From Streptomyces sp. AV19 (GTDB lineage Bacteria; Actinomycetota; Actinomycetes; Streptomycetales; Streptomycetaceae), in NCBI RefSeq assembly GCF_015999245.1, contig NZ_JAEAMR010000022.1:337703-401702 (forward strand): DNA of 64,000 nucleotides, read 5' to 3'. A model generated the notes under the pieces. That model was given only the letters and a program-made list of their open reading frames with translations, was not told the origin of the DNA and did not search any database. Both the position numbers and the translations under genes were made by a program. Positions 23,757 to 32,050 of the stretch are shown here, in pieces (within the stretch, counting starts at the first letter, position 1; each line of letters starts with the position of its first letter).

Positions 23757-24251
23757 TCAGTCCCCCTGGGCGGTAGCGGTACGGGCCGCCGCGAGGCGGA
23801 CGGCGTCGAGGATCTTCTCGTAGCCCGTGCAGCGGCAGAGGTTGCCGGAGAGGGCCTCGCGGATGTCGGCGTCGGACGGGTCGGGGTCGCGCTCCAGCAG
23901 GTCGTCGGCGGCGACGAGGAGGCCGGGGGTGCAGAAGCCGCACTGGACGGCTCCGGCGTCGACGAACGCCTGCTGGACGGGCGAGAGTTCGCCCTCTCCG
24001 GCCCCCGCACGGGCGGCGAGGCCCTCGACGGTGACGACGTCGCGGCCGTGCGCCTGGCCGGCGGCGACGAGGCAGGCGCAGACGGGGACGCCGTCGAGGC
24101 GGACGGTGCAGGAGCCGCACTCGCCCTGTTCGCAGGCGTTCTTGGAGCCGGGCAGGCCCAGCCGTTCGCGCAGCAGGTACAGCAGGCTCTCGCCCTCCCA
24201 GACGTCGTCGGCCTGCTGCGGGCGGCCGTTGACCGTGACGTTCACGCGCAC
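23757..24251 (-). CDS. Xanthine dehydrogenase, 2Fe-2S subunit
   Basis: A 164-residue subunit with two [2Fe-2S] clusters. The ferredoxin-like cluster uses C40, C45 and C48 (CEQGECGSC) and a Cys in VCACL; the helical domain cluster uses CGFC (about 108-111) and CRC (about 142-144) in GNLCRCTGYEKI. It passes electrons from the Mo site to FAD. A GTG at 24251, six bases after AGAGGAG, is preferred; a second in-frame GTG is at 24245. The start overlaps the end of the FAD-subunit gene. Confidence 0.94.
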   Translation of the reverse strand: MRVNVTVNGRPQQADDVWEGESLLYLLRERLGLPGSKNACEQGECGSCTVRLDGVPVCACLVAAGQAHGRDVVTVEGLAARAGAGEGELSPVQQAFVDAGAVQCGFCTPGLLVAADDLLERDPDPSDADIREALSGNLCRCTGYEKILDAVRLAAARTATAQGD

Positions 24252-25129
24252 CGTGCGCTCCTCTCCCCCGTGGTGTGCTGCTCCCAGGCCCAGGCGAGCG
24301 TGCGCCGGGCCATGACCCCGACCGCGTGCCGGCGGTAGTCCGCGCTGCCGCGCACGTCGTCGATCGGGCTGCAGGCGGCCGACGCGAGCCGGGCGAACTC
24401 CGCCGCGGCGGCGGGCGGTACGGGCGCGCCGGTGTCCCAGCAACGGGCCTCGGCCAGCGCGGCGTTCAGGAAGTCCTCGGCGGCCCGGGCCCGGACGGGC
24501 GTCGGCGCGGCCGAGCCGACGCCGGTGCGCACGGTGCGGGTGTCCGGGTGGAGGGCGAGGGCGAAGGCGCAGACGGCGATGACCATCGCGTTGCGCGTGC
24601 CGACCTTGGAGAACTGCTGCGGTCCGCCCGCCTTGCGGACGCGCACGGCGCGGATCAGCTCGTCGGGGGCGAGGGCGTTGCGCTTGACGCCGGTGTAGAA
24701 CTCCTCGACGGCGATCAGGCGCGTGCCGCGCACCGACTCCGCCTCGACCTCGGCCCCGGCGGCCAGCAGCGCGGGGTGCGAGTCGCCGGCCGGGGAGGCG
24801 GCGCCGAGGTTGCCGCCGACGCTGCCGCGGTTGCGGATCTGCGGGGAGCCGACGGTGCGGGCGGCCAGCGCGAGGCCGGGCAGCTCGGCGGCCAGGCGGT
24901 CGATGACGCGGGCGTAGGGGACGGCGGCGCCGAGGCGTACGTGGTCGCCGCCGTCCTGCCAGGTGTGCAGCTCGCCGACGCGGTTGAGGTCCAGCAGGTG
25001 CGAGGGGCGGCGGTGGTCGAAGTTGATCTCGACCATCACGTCCGTGCCGCCGGCGACGGGGACCGCCGTGGGATGCTCGGCCTTGGCGGCGAGAGCGTCC
25101 TCCCAGCGGGCGGGGCGCAGGAAGTCCAT
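24242..25129 (-). CDS. Xanthine dehydrogenase, FAD-binding subunit
   Basis: A 295-residue FAD-domain protein of the CoxM/XdhB type. The FAD-binding segments VAGGTDVMVEIN (about 25-36) and TVGSPQIRNRGSVGGNLGAASPAGD (shown in part, about 90-115) are intact, and FSKVGTRNAMVIA is in the CO-dehydrogenase flavoprotein C-terminal domain. It passes electrons to NAD+. It is the first gene of the minus-strand operon; the binding site before its ATG is weak (GAGAAGAG). The 240-base region to pucR holds the divergent promoters. Confidence 0.93.
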   Translation of the reverse strand: MDFLRPARWEDALAAKAEHPTAVPVAGGTDVMVEINFDHRRPSHLLDLNRVGELHTWQDGGDHVRLGAAVPYARVIDRLAAELPGLALAARTVGSPQIRNRGSVGGNLGAASPAGDSHPALLAAGAEVEAESVRGTRLIAVEEFYTGVKRNALAPDELIRAVRVRKAGGPQQFSKVGTRNAMVIAVCAFALALHPDTRTVRTGVGSAAPTPVRARAAEDFLNAALAEARCWDTGAPVPPAAAAEFARLASAACSPIDDVRGSADYRRHAVGVMARRTLAWAWEQHTTGERSARCA

Positions 25130-25367
25130 GGGCGTTCTCTTCTCGGGCTCTTTCCGGACGGTGTCCGGGGGTTCGTCTGCCGTGTGCGCGCCGCGTGCTG
25201 CCAGTACACCGAGGGTCCGGCGGGCGGGAGCAGTCACCGAAAACATGAAGCGGTTGGCTGGTCGCCGGGTGGGTCTTGTAGATTCGAACGAAAGGCGGAG
25301 CCTCGAAACCTCACGGCTTCGCACCGGAAACACACAGAACATCGAGAAAGATCGGCGGCGACCCACG

Positions 25368-27050
25368 ATGCGGCTGCGCGCACTGCTGGAGACCGAGGCA
25401 TTGGGCCTCCGCCTGCTCGGCGGCGAGGACGAGCTGGATCGCACCGTACGTGGCGTGATGACCACCGACCTGCGCGACCCCAGCCGCTATCTGTCGGGCG
25501 GCGAGCTGGTCCTGACCGGCCTGGCCTGGCGGCGCGAGCCGGCGGACTCCGAGCGGTTCGTCCGCATCCTGGCGGCCGCCGGGGTGGCCGGGCTGGCGGC
25601 GGGCGAGGCGGAGATCAGCTCCACCCCGGACGACCTGATCGAGGCGTGCGCCCGGCACCGCCTGCCGCTGTTCTCCGTGGACGAGAAGGTGTCCTTCGCG
25701 TCCATCACCGAGTACGTCGTCCGGCAGGTCTCCGGCGAGCGCGCCGGCGACCTGGCGGCGGTGGTCGACCGGCACCGGCGGCTGATGACCTCGGGCCCCG
25801 CGGGCGGCGGCCCCGAGGTCGTCCTCGACCTGCTCGGCTCCGACCTGGACCTGCGCGCCTGGGTCCTCTCCCCCACCGGCCGCGTGATCGCGGGCTCCTC
25901 GCTCGCGGGCACGGGTCCCGCGCTGCCGGCCGAGGTCGCGGCGACGCTCGCGGGCGAGCAGCTGGCCGTCTCCCGCTCCGGCCGGCCCGGCCCGCACCGA
26001 GTCCTCGCGGGCACGGCCACCTACTCGCTCTTCCCGATCCGCGGCGCCGCGGCGGCCCCCTCCGATGTGCGCGAGACCGTCCTCTCGGACTGGCTGCTGG
26101 CCGTGGAGGCCGACGCCGGCGACTGGCCGGCCGAGCGGCTGGACCTGCTGCACGGGGTCACCCAGCTGATCGCCGTCGAGCGGGAGCGGCGCGACGCGGC
26201 CCGCACGGTGCGGCGCCGGCTCGCCCAGGAGGTGCTGGAGCTCGTCCAGACCAACGCCTCCCCCGCCGAGATCGCCGCCCGGCTGCGGGTCGCCGCGCCG
26301 GTGCTGCTGCCCGGGCTGGCCACCGCCCCGCACTGGCAGATCGTCGTGGCCAAGGTGGAGTGGACGGACGGCGACGGGGACGAGCTCGCCGGCGGGCCGG
26401 TCGCCCAGAGCCTGCTGGAGGAGGTGCTGGTCGCCCCGGAGGCCGCCGGCACCGAGCCGTCCGACCGGATCGCCGTCGCCCACACCGGCGACGAGGCGGT
26501 CGCGCTGGTGCCGCTGCCGGCGACTGTCACCGGATCGGACCAGCCGGACGCGTCCGGCCTCCAGGCCGACGCACTGCTGGCCGTCATCCGCGCTCCCCTC
26601 TCGAAGGGGCTGGACGGCGACGGCCGCCTCACCCTCGGCGTCAGCGCCCCCGTCCTGTCCGCGGAGGGCCTGCGCGGCGCCCTGGAGGAGGCCCGGCACG
26701 CCCGCCGCGTCGCCGCCGCCCGCCCGGGCCGCGTCTGCGCCGCCGGCCACCAGGAGCTGGCCTCGCACGTCCTGCTGCTGCCCTTCGTGCCGGACGACGT
26801 CCGCCGCGCCTTCACCGCCCGCCTCCTGGACCCGCTGCGCGAGTACGACCACCGCCACCGCGCCGAACTCATCCCCACCCTGGAGGCGTTCCTGGACAGC
26901 GACGGCTCCTGGACGCGCTGCGCGACGCGGCTGCACCTGCACGTGAACACGCTGCGGTACCGGGTGGGCCGGATCGAGCAGCTCACCGGGCGCGATCTGT
27001 CGCGGCTGGAGGACAAGCTGGACTTCTTCCTGGCGCTGCGGATGAGCTGA
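25368..27050 (+). CDS. pucR: PucR family transcriptional regulator
   Basis: A 560-residue regulator. The N-terminal PucR domain (RALLETEALGLRLLGGEDELDR, LVLTGLAWR) spans roughly 1-130, a GGDEF-like CdaR region lies near 300-460, and the C-terminal helix-turn-helix (WTRCATRLHLHVNTLRYRVG, about 515-535) binds DNA. In Bacillus PucR controls purine degradation. Here it is divergent from the xanthine dehydrogenase operon and probably regulates it. The ATG has only a weak GGCGGCG upstream. Confidence 0.93.
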   Translation: MRLRALLETEALGLRLLGGEDELDRTVRGVMTTDLRDPSRYLSGGELVLTGLAWRREPADSERFVRILAAAGVAGLAAGEAEISSTPDDLIEACARHRLPLFSVDEKVSFASITEYVVRQVSGERAGDLAAVVDRHRRLMTSGPAGGGPEVVLDLLGSDLDLRAWVLSPTGRVIAGSSLAGTGPALPAEVAATLAGEQLAVSRSGRPGPHRVLAGTATYSLFPIRGAAAAPSDVRETVLSDWLLAVEADAGDWPAERLDLLHGVTQLIAVERERRDAARTVRRRLAQEVLELVQTNASPAEIAARLRVAAPVLLPGLATAPHWQIVVAKVEWTDGDGDELAGGPVAQSLLEEVLVAPEAAGTEPSDRIAVAHTGDEAVALVPLPATVTGSDQPDASGLQADALLAVIRAPLSKGLDGDGRLTLGVSAPVLSAEGLRGALEEARHARRVAAARPGRVCAAGHQELASHVLLLPFVPDDVRRAFTARLLDPLREYDHRHRAELIPTLEAFLDSDGSWTRCATRLHLHVNTLRYRVGRIEQLTGRDLSRLEDKLDFFLALRMS

Positions 27051-27138
27051 CAACCGGCAGTTGATCTTGGCTTGACTCGATCTTGACCGGCTGCGGCGGC
27101 CCGCCGGAGACTCATGTCGTTCTCGGGAGGTTCGGGAG

Positions 27139-28269
27139 GTGACGGACAGGGTGGTGAGCGGGGTGACACTGGGATGCGCCTCGTGCGGACGGCTGCATCC
27201 GCTGGCGGACATGGCCTGGCGCTGCACGGCGTGCGGTGGCCTGCTGGACGTCCACGGCTTTGCACCGTCCCTGCCGAACGCGCTCGAACTCGGCCGCCGC
27301 GCGCCGACGTTGTGGCGCTACGCGGAGGCCCTCCCGGTGCCGGGCCCGCCGCGCATCTCCCTCGGCGAGGGCATGACGCCCCTGGTCTCCGCGCCGGGCC
27401 GGTCGGACGTCCTGCTCAAGGCCGACTTCCTCATGCCCACCGGCTCGTTCAAGGACCGTGGCGCCGTGGTGCTGGCCGCGCTCGCGCTGCGGCTGGGCGC
27501 GGCGCGGCTGGTGGCCGACAGCAGCGGCAACGCGGGGACGGCCGTGGCCGCGTACGCCGCGCGGGCGGGGCTGCCGTGCACCGTGTACGTCCCCGCGTCC
27601 ACCTCCGAGGGCAAACTCGGCCAACTCCGCGCCTACGGAGCCGAGGTGCACCGCGTCGAGGGCCCCCGCGAGGCCGCCGCCGCGGCGGCGGCCCGCGTCG
27701 CCGACGCCCCCGGCGTCTTCTACGCGAGCCACGTCCACCACCCGTTCTTCGTCCACGGCACCAAGACATACGTCTTCGAGCTCTGGGAGCAGCTCGGCGG
27801 CCGCCTGCCCGCCACGCTCGTCCTGCCCGTCGGCAACGGCACATTGGTGCTGGGCGCGTACCTGGGCTGCCGCGAACTCCTGGAACAGCGCCTGATCGAC
27901 CGCATGCCGGTGATCACCGCCGTCCAGGCGGCGGCCTGCGCCCCGCTGGCGTCCGCCGCCTCGGAGCGGATCACCCCGGAGCCCACGGTCGCCGAGGGCA
28001 TCGCCATCGCCCGCCCGGCGCGCGGCGCCCAGATCCTGGCGGCGATAGCCGAGACGGGCGGGACGGTGGTGACGGTCACGGACGACCGGATCCGCGCCGC
28101 GCACCGGGAGTTGGCGCGGTCCGGGCTGTACGTCGAACCGACGTCCGCCGTCTGCTGGGCGGCGCTGGAGGCGGGGCTGGTCCCCGTGCCGCCGGTCGAG
28201 GGCGACCGCCCGTTCGCGGTGGCACCGCTGTGCGGGACGGGGCTGAAGTCGGCGCCGCCGGCGGCGTGA
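27139..28269 (+). CDS. Threonine-synthase-like PLP-dependent enzyme
   Basis: A 376-residue fold-type II PLP enzyme. An N-terminal zinc-ribbon-like part has CASCG and CTACGG. The PLP lysine is in PTGSFKDRG (about residue 104), the phosphate loop is probably VGNGTL, and SSGNAGTAVAAYAARAG matches the family. Threonine synthases convert O-phosphohomoserine to threonine; related enzymes are threonine deaminases or diaminopropionate lyases, so the exact reaction is open. GTG at 27139 is 8 bases after a GGGAGG; a later GTG is possible. The neighbouring purine genes do not settle its role. Confidence 0.85.
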   Translation: MTDRVVSGVTLGCASCGRLHPLADMAWRCTACGGLLDVHGFAPSLPNALELGRRAPTLWRYAEALPVPGPPRISLGEGMTPLVSAPGRSDVLLKADFLMPTGSFKDRGAVVLAALALRLGAARLVADSSGNAGTAVAAYAARAGLPCTVYVPASTSEGKLGQLRAYGAEVHRVEGPREAAAAAAARVADAPGVFYASHVHHPFFVHGTKTYVFELWEQLGGRLPATLVLPVGNGTLVLGAYLGCRELLEQRLIDRMPVITAVQAAACAPLASAASERITPEPTVAEGIAIARPARGAQILAAIAETGGTVVTVTDDRIRAAHRELARSGLYVEPTSAVCWAALEAGLVPVPPVEGDRPFAVAPLCGTGLKSAPPAA

Positions 28270-28348
28270 GGAAAACCCCGGAATCAGAGCCGGTGCGCAC
28301 TACGCTCCGATACGGTAAGCGCCGCGCCGACGACGGAGGAATCTCGCC

Positions 28349-28693
28349 GTGACTGAACAGCCGTGGGACCGCATCGTGACCGAGGCCCGGGAACAGACCG
28401 GCTATACCGGCCCCATCCCGGGCCGCACCGTCGCCGCCATCGAATCCGCGCTCGCCGAGGAACGCCACGCCGCATACCGGGCGGAGCTGTCCCGGCTCGG
28501 CGACGGCCCCGGCTTCGAGGCATTCCTCGACCACTGGTGGGTGCAGGCCATCGCCGACAGCGCCGACGAGGACGTCCGCGAGGTCGCCGTGGACTGCGCG
28601 GACATCGCCATCGCACTGCACGTCAAGGCCCACCCCGGCCCCACCTACACCACCGCCGAGGTGGCGGCGAAGCTCGCCGAGGATGCCGCGTGA
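28349..28693 (+). CDS. Putative antitoxin paired with RelE-type toxin
   Basis: A 114-residue acidic protein starting GTG after GAGGAA. Two helical stretches, an FLDHWWVQAIADSADEDVREVA segment (middle) and a C-terminal YTTAEVAAKLAEDAA tail, are visible; no classical ribbon-helix-helix or HTH motif is seen. Its stop overlaps the toxin start (GTGA), and the order antitoxin-toxin is the common type II arrangement. I do not recognise a named antitoxin family with confidence; the WW motif is reminiscent of uncharacterised actinobacterial proteins upstream of RelE genes. Confidence 0.7.
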   Translation: MTEQPWDRIVTEAREQTGYTGPIPGRTVAAIESALAEERHAAYRAELSRLGDGPGFEAFLDHWWVQAIADSADEDVREVAVDCADIAIALHVKAHPGPTYTTAEVAAKLAEDAA

Positions 28694-28944
28694 CCTACAC
28701 CATCATCTGGGAACTGCGGGCACGGCAGGGCCTGGAGAAGCTGCGCGCTCAAGACACCACCGTGGCAAGCGCCGTGACGCGCGCGGTCAACCAGCTCGCC
28801 CGGGACCCGGAACCGCCGAGCAGCAGCAAGCTCGGCGGCACGGGCTTCCGCCGCCTGCGGATCGGTGAATACCGGGTGACCTACGAGATCGACGGAATCA
28901 ACATCGCGATCAAGGTGCTGATGGTCGGCAAGGTCACGCTCTGA
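28690..28944 (+). CDS. RelE/ParE-family toxin
   Basis: An 84-residue basic protein with the RelE fold pattern: strand YTIIWELRAR, helices with LEKLRAQDTTVASAVTRAV, then SSSKLGGTGFRRLRIGEYRVTYEIDG, where the paired arginines and tyrosine match the mRNA-cleaving or gyrase-binding surface of the family. Translation is coupled to the upstream gene by a GTGA overlap. It may cut mRNA on the ribosome; ParE-type gyrase poisoning is the alternative. Confidence 0.85.
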   Translation: MTYTIIWELRARQGLEKLRAQDTTVASAVTRAVNQLARDPEPPSSSKLGGTGFRRLRIGEYRVTYEIDGINIAIKVLMVGKVTL

Positions 28945-28980
28945 CTGTCCCTTCGGGCGACCCGGCGCCGCTGACGGTCG

Positions 28981-29157
28981 TCATGAGACATGCCGCAACT
29001 CCCGGTGCCGGATGAGCGCGTCGCGAAACAGTTCTCTCGCTTTGCTGTCCCCTCGGTGTCCCGCTTCGACCATCGCGTCATGCAACCGGAGGCAGACCGG
29101 GCAGCGGTCGTCGCGCCGCATGGGCGGCCCCGCGCTGTGCGGCAGGGTCACGAGCAT
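28981..29157 (-). CDS. Tiny CxxC protein (58 residues)
   Basis: Product begins MLVTLPHSAGPPMRRDDRC and contains CPVCLRLHD followed by a helix (AMVEAGHRGDSKARELF) and a His/Arg-rich end. One CxxC plus histidines could make a small metal site. The ATG overlaps the stop of the gene upstream (TGATG), so it is translationally coupled. A later ATG would trim the first 12 residues. Comparable tiny proteins often stand beside XRE/DUF397 genes in Streptomyces. Function unknown. Confidence 0.6.
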   Translation of the reverse strand: MLVTLPHSAGPPMRRDDRCPVCLRLHDAMVEAGHRGDSKARELFRDALIRHRELRHVS

Positions 29158-29300
29158 CACACATGCTCCCCGCGCAGGTGCCTGCCCATGATGGCGATCA
29201 GCCGGTCCACGACGGCGGTACGCCGCGCTGCCGCCGCCCTGGTATGGGCGCTCTTGATCCTGCGGCACTTCGCGCATGGCACCACCACTGTTTCCGTCAT
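29157..29300 (-). CDS. Tiny CxxC protein (47 residues)
   Basis: The ATG has GGAGG 10 bases upstream. The product has PCAKCRRIKSAH near the start (CxxC, then basic residues and His), an alanine/arginine helix, and ends GEHV. It overlaps the next gene by TGATG. It is the first of a two-gene minus-strand unit divergent from the XRE regulator. Too short for confident family assignment. Confidence 0.55.
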   Translation of the reverse strand: MTETVVVPCAKCRRIKSAHTRAAAARRTAVVDRLIAIMGRHLRGEHV

Positions 29301-29397
29301 TGCGTTCGATCCTCCGCGTGTCCCGCCCACGGTGGGCGGGCATCAACCGTGGGGCCCAGACTTGCCGAACCGGCACTCCTGACGACAGGGTTATCGG

Positions 29398-29418
29398 CAT
29401 CACAAAAAACCTGTGATG
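29398..29418 (+). promoter_or_regulatory. Inverted repeat upstream of XRE gene
   Basis: CATCACA and TGTGATG, separated by AAAAACC, end 15 bases before the TTG start of the XRE regulator. Position and symmetry suit an autoregulatory operator; it also lies near the divergent promoter of the tiny CxxC genes. Confidence 0.45.
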
Positions 29419-29433
29419 AGCGGGAGTTGAGCA

Positions 29434-30243
29434 TTGGCCGAGTCGTCCAGCAGTTCGGGTTCCAACTACGGTACTGAGGTACGGGAGTGGCGCCTGATGC
29501 GCGGAATGAGCCAGCGGGAGCTGGGCGAGGGGGCGCGGTACGGGCAGTCGTATGTGGCCATGGTGGAGAGCGGGGACCGGATCGGGTCGCCGAGGTTCGC
29601 GGCGCACTGCGACAAGGTGTTCGGTACACCGGGTACGTTCCTCCGGCTGTGGAAGCGGGCTTCCCGCCGGGGGCATCCCGAGTGGTTCCTGCCGTATCTC
29701 GAACTGGAGGCGCGGGCAACGCAGATTCTCGACTTCAGTTCATACCTGGTCCTCGGGATGCTGCAGACGGAGAGGTACGCTCACGCGCTCTTCCGCGCAT
29801 CGGCACCGCGTGATGACCTCGGCACAACAGCGGAAAAGGTGGCGGCCCGAGTGCGGCGGCGGGACGTGATCGAACGCGAAGCCCCTCCGCTTGTCTGGGT
29901 GATCCTGGACGAATCATGTCTACGCCGCACGGTCGGCCCACCCTTCGTCATGCGCGAACAGCTGGAGCACCTGTTGGGACTCTCCGAGTCACCGCACATC
30001 ACCCTGCAAGTGCTCCCCTTCTCCACCGGGGCACCTCCGGCGGGCGAGAGCTTCACGCTGCTGAAGTTCGAGCAGCAGCCCACAGCCCTTTACACCGAAG
30101 CGCAAGGCATGGGGCGCGTCATCGACTCGGCCACCCACGTGGCAACGGCCGACGAAATCTACGAGCGTTTGCGCGCCGACGCGCTCTCCCCGGAGAATTC
30201 GATCACTGAATTGCGCAAGGCGATGGAGGAGTTGCCGAGATGA
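29434..30243 (+). CDS. XRE-family regulator with DUF5753-type sensor domain
   Basis: A 269-residue protein. The helix-turn-helix lies at about 15-75 (REWRLMRGMSQRELGEGA...YVAMVESGDR). From about 95 to the end is the DUF5753 domain (YLELEARATQILDFSSYLVLGMLQTERYA shortened, WVILDESCLRR, ITLQVLPFSTGA, VIDSATHVATADEIYERLRA). Such genes are abundant in Streptomyces and nearly always sit upstream of a DUF397 gene, as here (ATGA overlap). The pair is thought to control development or antibiotic production. It starts with TTG, 7 bases after GGGAG. Confidence 0.93.
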   Translation: MAESSSSSGSNYGTEVREWRLMRGMSQRELGEGARYGQSYVAMVESGDRIGSPRFAAHCDKVFGTPGTFLRLWKRASRRGHPEWFLPYLELEARATQILDFSSYLVLGMLQTERYAHALFRASAPRDDLGTTAEKVAARVRRRDVIEREAPPLVWVILDESCLRRTVGPPFVMREQLEHLLGLSESPHITLQVLPFSTGAPPAGESFTLLKFEQQPTALYTEAQGMGRVIDSATHVATADEIYERLRADALSPENSITELRKAMEELPR

Positions 30244-30449
30244 GCAACACACAAGAACCCTCGCGTCCGGAGTGGGCGAAGTCCAGCCACAGTAGCGGCC
30301 AAGGCGGCCAGTGCGTCGAATGGGCCCCCGCCAGAACAATGTCGGGCGCCATACCCATACGTGACAGCAAACGCCCCCAGGGGCCGAACCTGACCTTCCC
30401 CTCGGCGTCCTGGCACTCATTCGTCATCGGAATCCAACGCCGCAAGTGA
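30240..30449 (+). CDS. DUF397 protein
   Basis: A 69-residue protein with the DUF397 core WAKSSHSSGQGGQCVEWAPA, IPIRDSKRPQGPNLTFPSASWHSFV. It is the usual partner of XRE/DUF5753 regulators and probably antagonises the upstream protein. The ATG overlaps the stop of that gene. Its TGA directly abuts the stop of the convergent phosphatase gene, forming TGATCA. Confidence 0.93.
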   Translation: MSNTQEPSRPEWAKSSHSSGQGGQCVEWAPARTMSGAIPIRDSKRPQGPNLTFPSASWHSFVIGIQRRK

Positions 30450-30962
30450 TCAGTCGGGAGCCTCCAGGCCGGCGAGAAGACAGGCGACGTCGAGCCCCGC
30501 GGTCAGGTACTCCTCGAAGATCCGGTTGTTGAGGGCCCAGGGCCCGCGCCCCCGCCGCACGGCGTCGATCGCCGCCGGCGCCTCCCCGCCCAGCTCGACG
30601 AGAGCTTGCGCCACGACCAGGCCGGAGCGGTTGTAACCGGCGTTGCAACGGACCAGGGTGACGCGCCCGGCGCGGACGGTACGGGCGACGATTCGCGCCA
30701 GGCGGCGAACGGCACGGAGCTGCCCGGCATCGAGCGGGTCGTCGGGGATCTCGGTGATCAAGTGGCGGACGGCCGGGTCCGGCCCGTGACCGGGGCGCGA
30801 GAACAGGCTGACGACCAGGTCGAACTCGCCGCCCGCGACCGCCGGATGGCGCTCCCCCGAAGCATCGGCCCAGTGGTGACCCCCGATCCACAGCCCCGGA
30901 ACGACCTCGTCCCATGGAGCTTGCGGTTCCGGTTCTCCATGGTTCTTCTGATGCACCCTCAC
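30450..30962 (-). CDS. Dual-specificity/tyrosine protein phosphatase family protein
   Basis: A 170-residue phosphatase. The P-loop CNAGYNRSG (C-x5-R, Cys about 106) matches the tyrosine/dual-specificity family, and a DDPLD segment upstream may carry the general-acid Asp. VVPGLWIGGHHWAD opens the domain. The signature's HC is replaced by RC. The GTG at 30962 is 7 bases after GGAAGG. Substrate may be a phosphoprotein or a small phosphate. It converges with the DUF397 gene with no gap. Confidence 0.85.
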   Translation of the reverse strand: MRVHQKNHGEPEPQAPWDEVVPGLWIGGHHWADASGERHPAVAGGEFDLVVSLFSRPGHGPDPAVRHLITEIPDDPLDAGQLRAVRRLARIVARTVRAGRVTLVRCNAGYNRSGLVVAQALVELGGEAPAAIDAVRRGRGPWALNNRIFEEYLTAGLDVACLLAGLEAPD

Positions 30963-31024
30963 CTGACATCCTTCCGCAGCCGGAGGCCGGTCACACCTCA
31001 ACCTACCCGGACTTGTGAACACGG

Positions 31025-31062
31025 TTGACACGCATCGAGATTGTGAAAGGATGTGAACATCC
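31025..31062 (+). promoter_or_regulatory. Promoter with overlapping palindrome upstream of secreted FG-GAP gene
   Basis: TTGACA (31025-31030), 16 bases, then AAGGAT (31047-31052) fit a housekeeping Streptomyces promoter. The palindrome GGATGT-GA-ACATCC (31049-31062) covers the -10. An inverted copy of GGATGTGAAC lies at 31090-31099 (GTTCACATCC). This looks like a two-site operator. Confidence 0.55.
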
Positions 31063-31134
31063 GAACGGGCATGACCCATCGTCAGGTGGGTTCACATCCG
31101 TGTGTCCGTTCACTGAACCGATCCGGAGAACGAC

Positions 31135-32034
31135 GTGACGCGAATCAGCAGCCGCATCGTCGCCGCGGCCGCGGCCGCCGCGGCCCTGACCGGCACGGCG
31201 GTGGGCACCGCCGCCGCCGACGAGGCACCGGGGAAGGCGGCCGTCGCCGCGCAGAAGCAGCAGGCGCAGGCGAGGGGGACGCTCTCGGGCGACGCTCCGT
31301 ACTTCTCGCTGAAGACGATCGACAAGGCCGGAAAGACCTACTTCTACTCGTGGGACTACAAGGGCAAGCTGGAGAAGCGCATCCCCTGGCTCGACGACGA
31401 GCGGGACACGCGGCTGGCCACGCAGTCCGACCTCGACCAGGACGGGATCCCCGAGGGCGAGACGTACTTCCTCACGGGTGACGGCTCCGTGATACTCGAG
31501 CGGCCCCTGGAGGACGAGACGGAGCGCAAGGTCGCGTCCGGCTTCGGTAAGTACGACATCTTCCTCACTCCCGGCAACCTCGGCGGCGGCAAGGAGTCCG
31601 ACCTGCTGACCCGCGACAAGCAGGGCGTGCTCTGGCTCCATCTGGCGCGGCCCGACGGCTCGTTCACCGGGGCGAAGAAGATCGGCGGCGGCTGGGGGCA
31701 GTACACCCAGATCACCGGCAAGGGCGACCTGACCGGCGACCGCAAGGCGGACATCGTCGCCCGCGACAAGGACGGCGTGCTCTGGCTCTACAAGGGCACG
31801 GGCGACTGGAAGAAGCCCTTCGCGGCCCGCACGAAGATCGGCACCGGCTGGAACCAGTTCAATCTGCTCCACGGCGCGGGCGACACGGACTACGACGGTC
31901 ACACCGACCTCATAGCCCGCGACAAGTCCGGTGCCCTGTGGCGCTACAAGGGCACCGGCAAGGCGTCCGCCCCCTTCAAGGCCAAGGAGAAGATAGGCGC
32001 CTCCGGCTGGAACCAGTACCGGCTCGTCTACTGA
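31135..32034 (+). CDS. Secreted FG-GAP/VCBS repeat protein
   Basis: A 299-residue exported protein. A signal peptide with a long alanine core ends near GTAAADEAPG. The mature part has propeller repeats with the core KADIVARDKDGVLWLYKGTGD and variants (TDLIARDKSGALWRYKGTG). No catalytic domain is seen, unlike the proteases at 4.8-8.6 kb, which have similar repeats. It may bind a cell-wall or extracellular ligand. The GTG follows CCGGAGA. Confidence 0.85.
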   Translation: MTRISSRIVAAAAAAAALTGTAVGTAAADEAPGKAAVAAQKQQAQARGTLSGDAPYFSLKTIDKAGKTYFYSWDYKGKLEKRIPWLDDERDTRLATQSDLDQDGIPEGETYFLTGDGSVILERPLEDETERKVASGFGKYDIFLTPGNLGGGKESDLLTRDKQGVLWLHLARPDGSFTGAKKIGGGWGQYTQITGKGDLTGDRKADIVARDKDGVLWLYKGTGDWKKPFAARTKIGTGWNQFNLLHGAGDTDYDGHTDLIARDKSGALWRYKGTGKASAPFKAKEKIGASGWNQYRLVY

Positions 32035-32050
32035 CGGGAGCTCCTGGACA

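Noticed and set aside
31003-31902. Minus-strand 299-residue frame opposite the FG-GAP gene
   Set aside because: Shadow of the real plus-strand gene; no domain or ribosome binding site, and mirrored codon bias.
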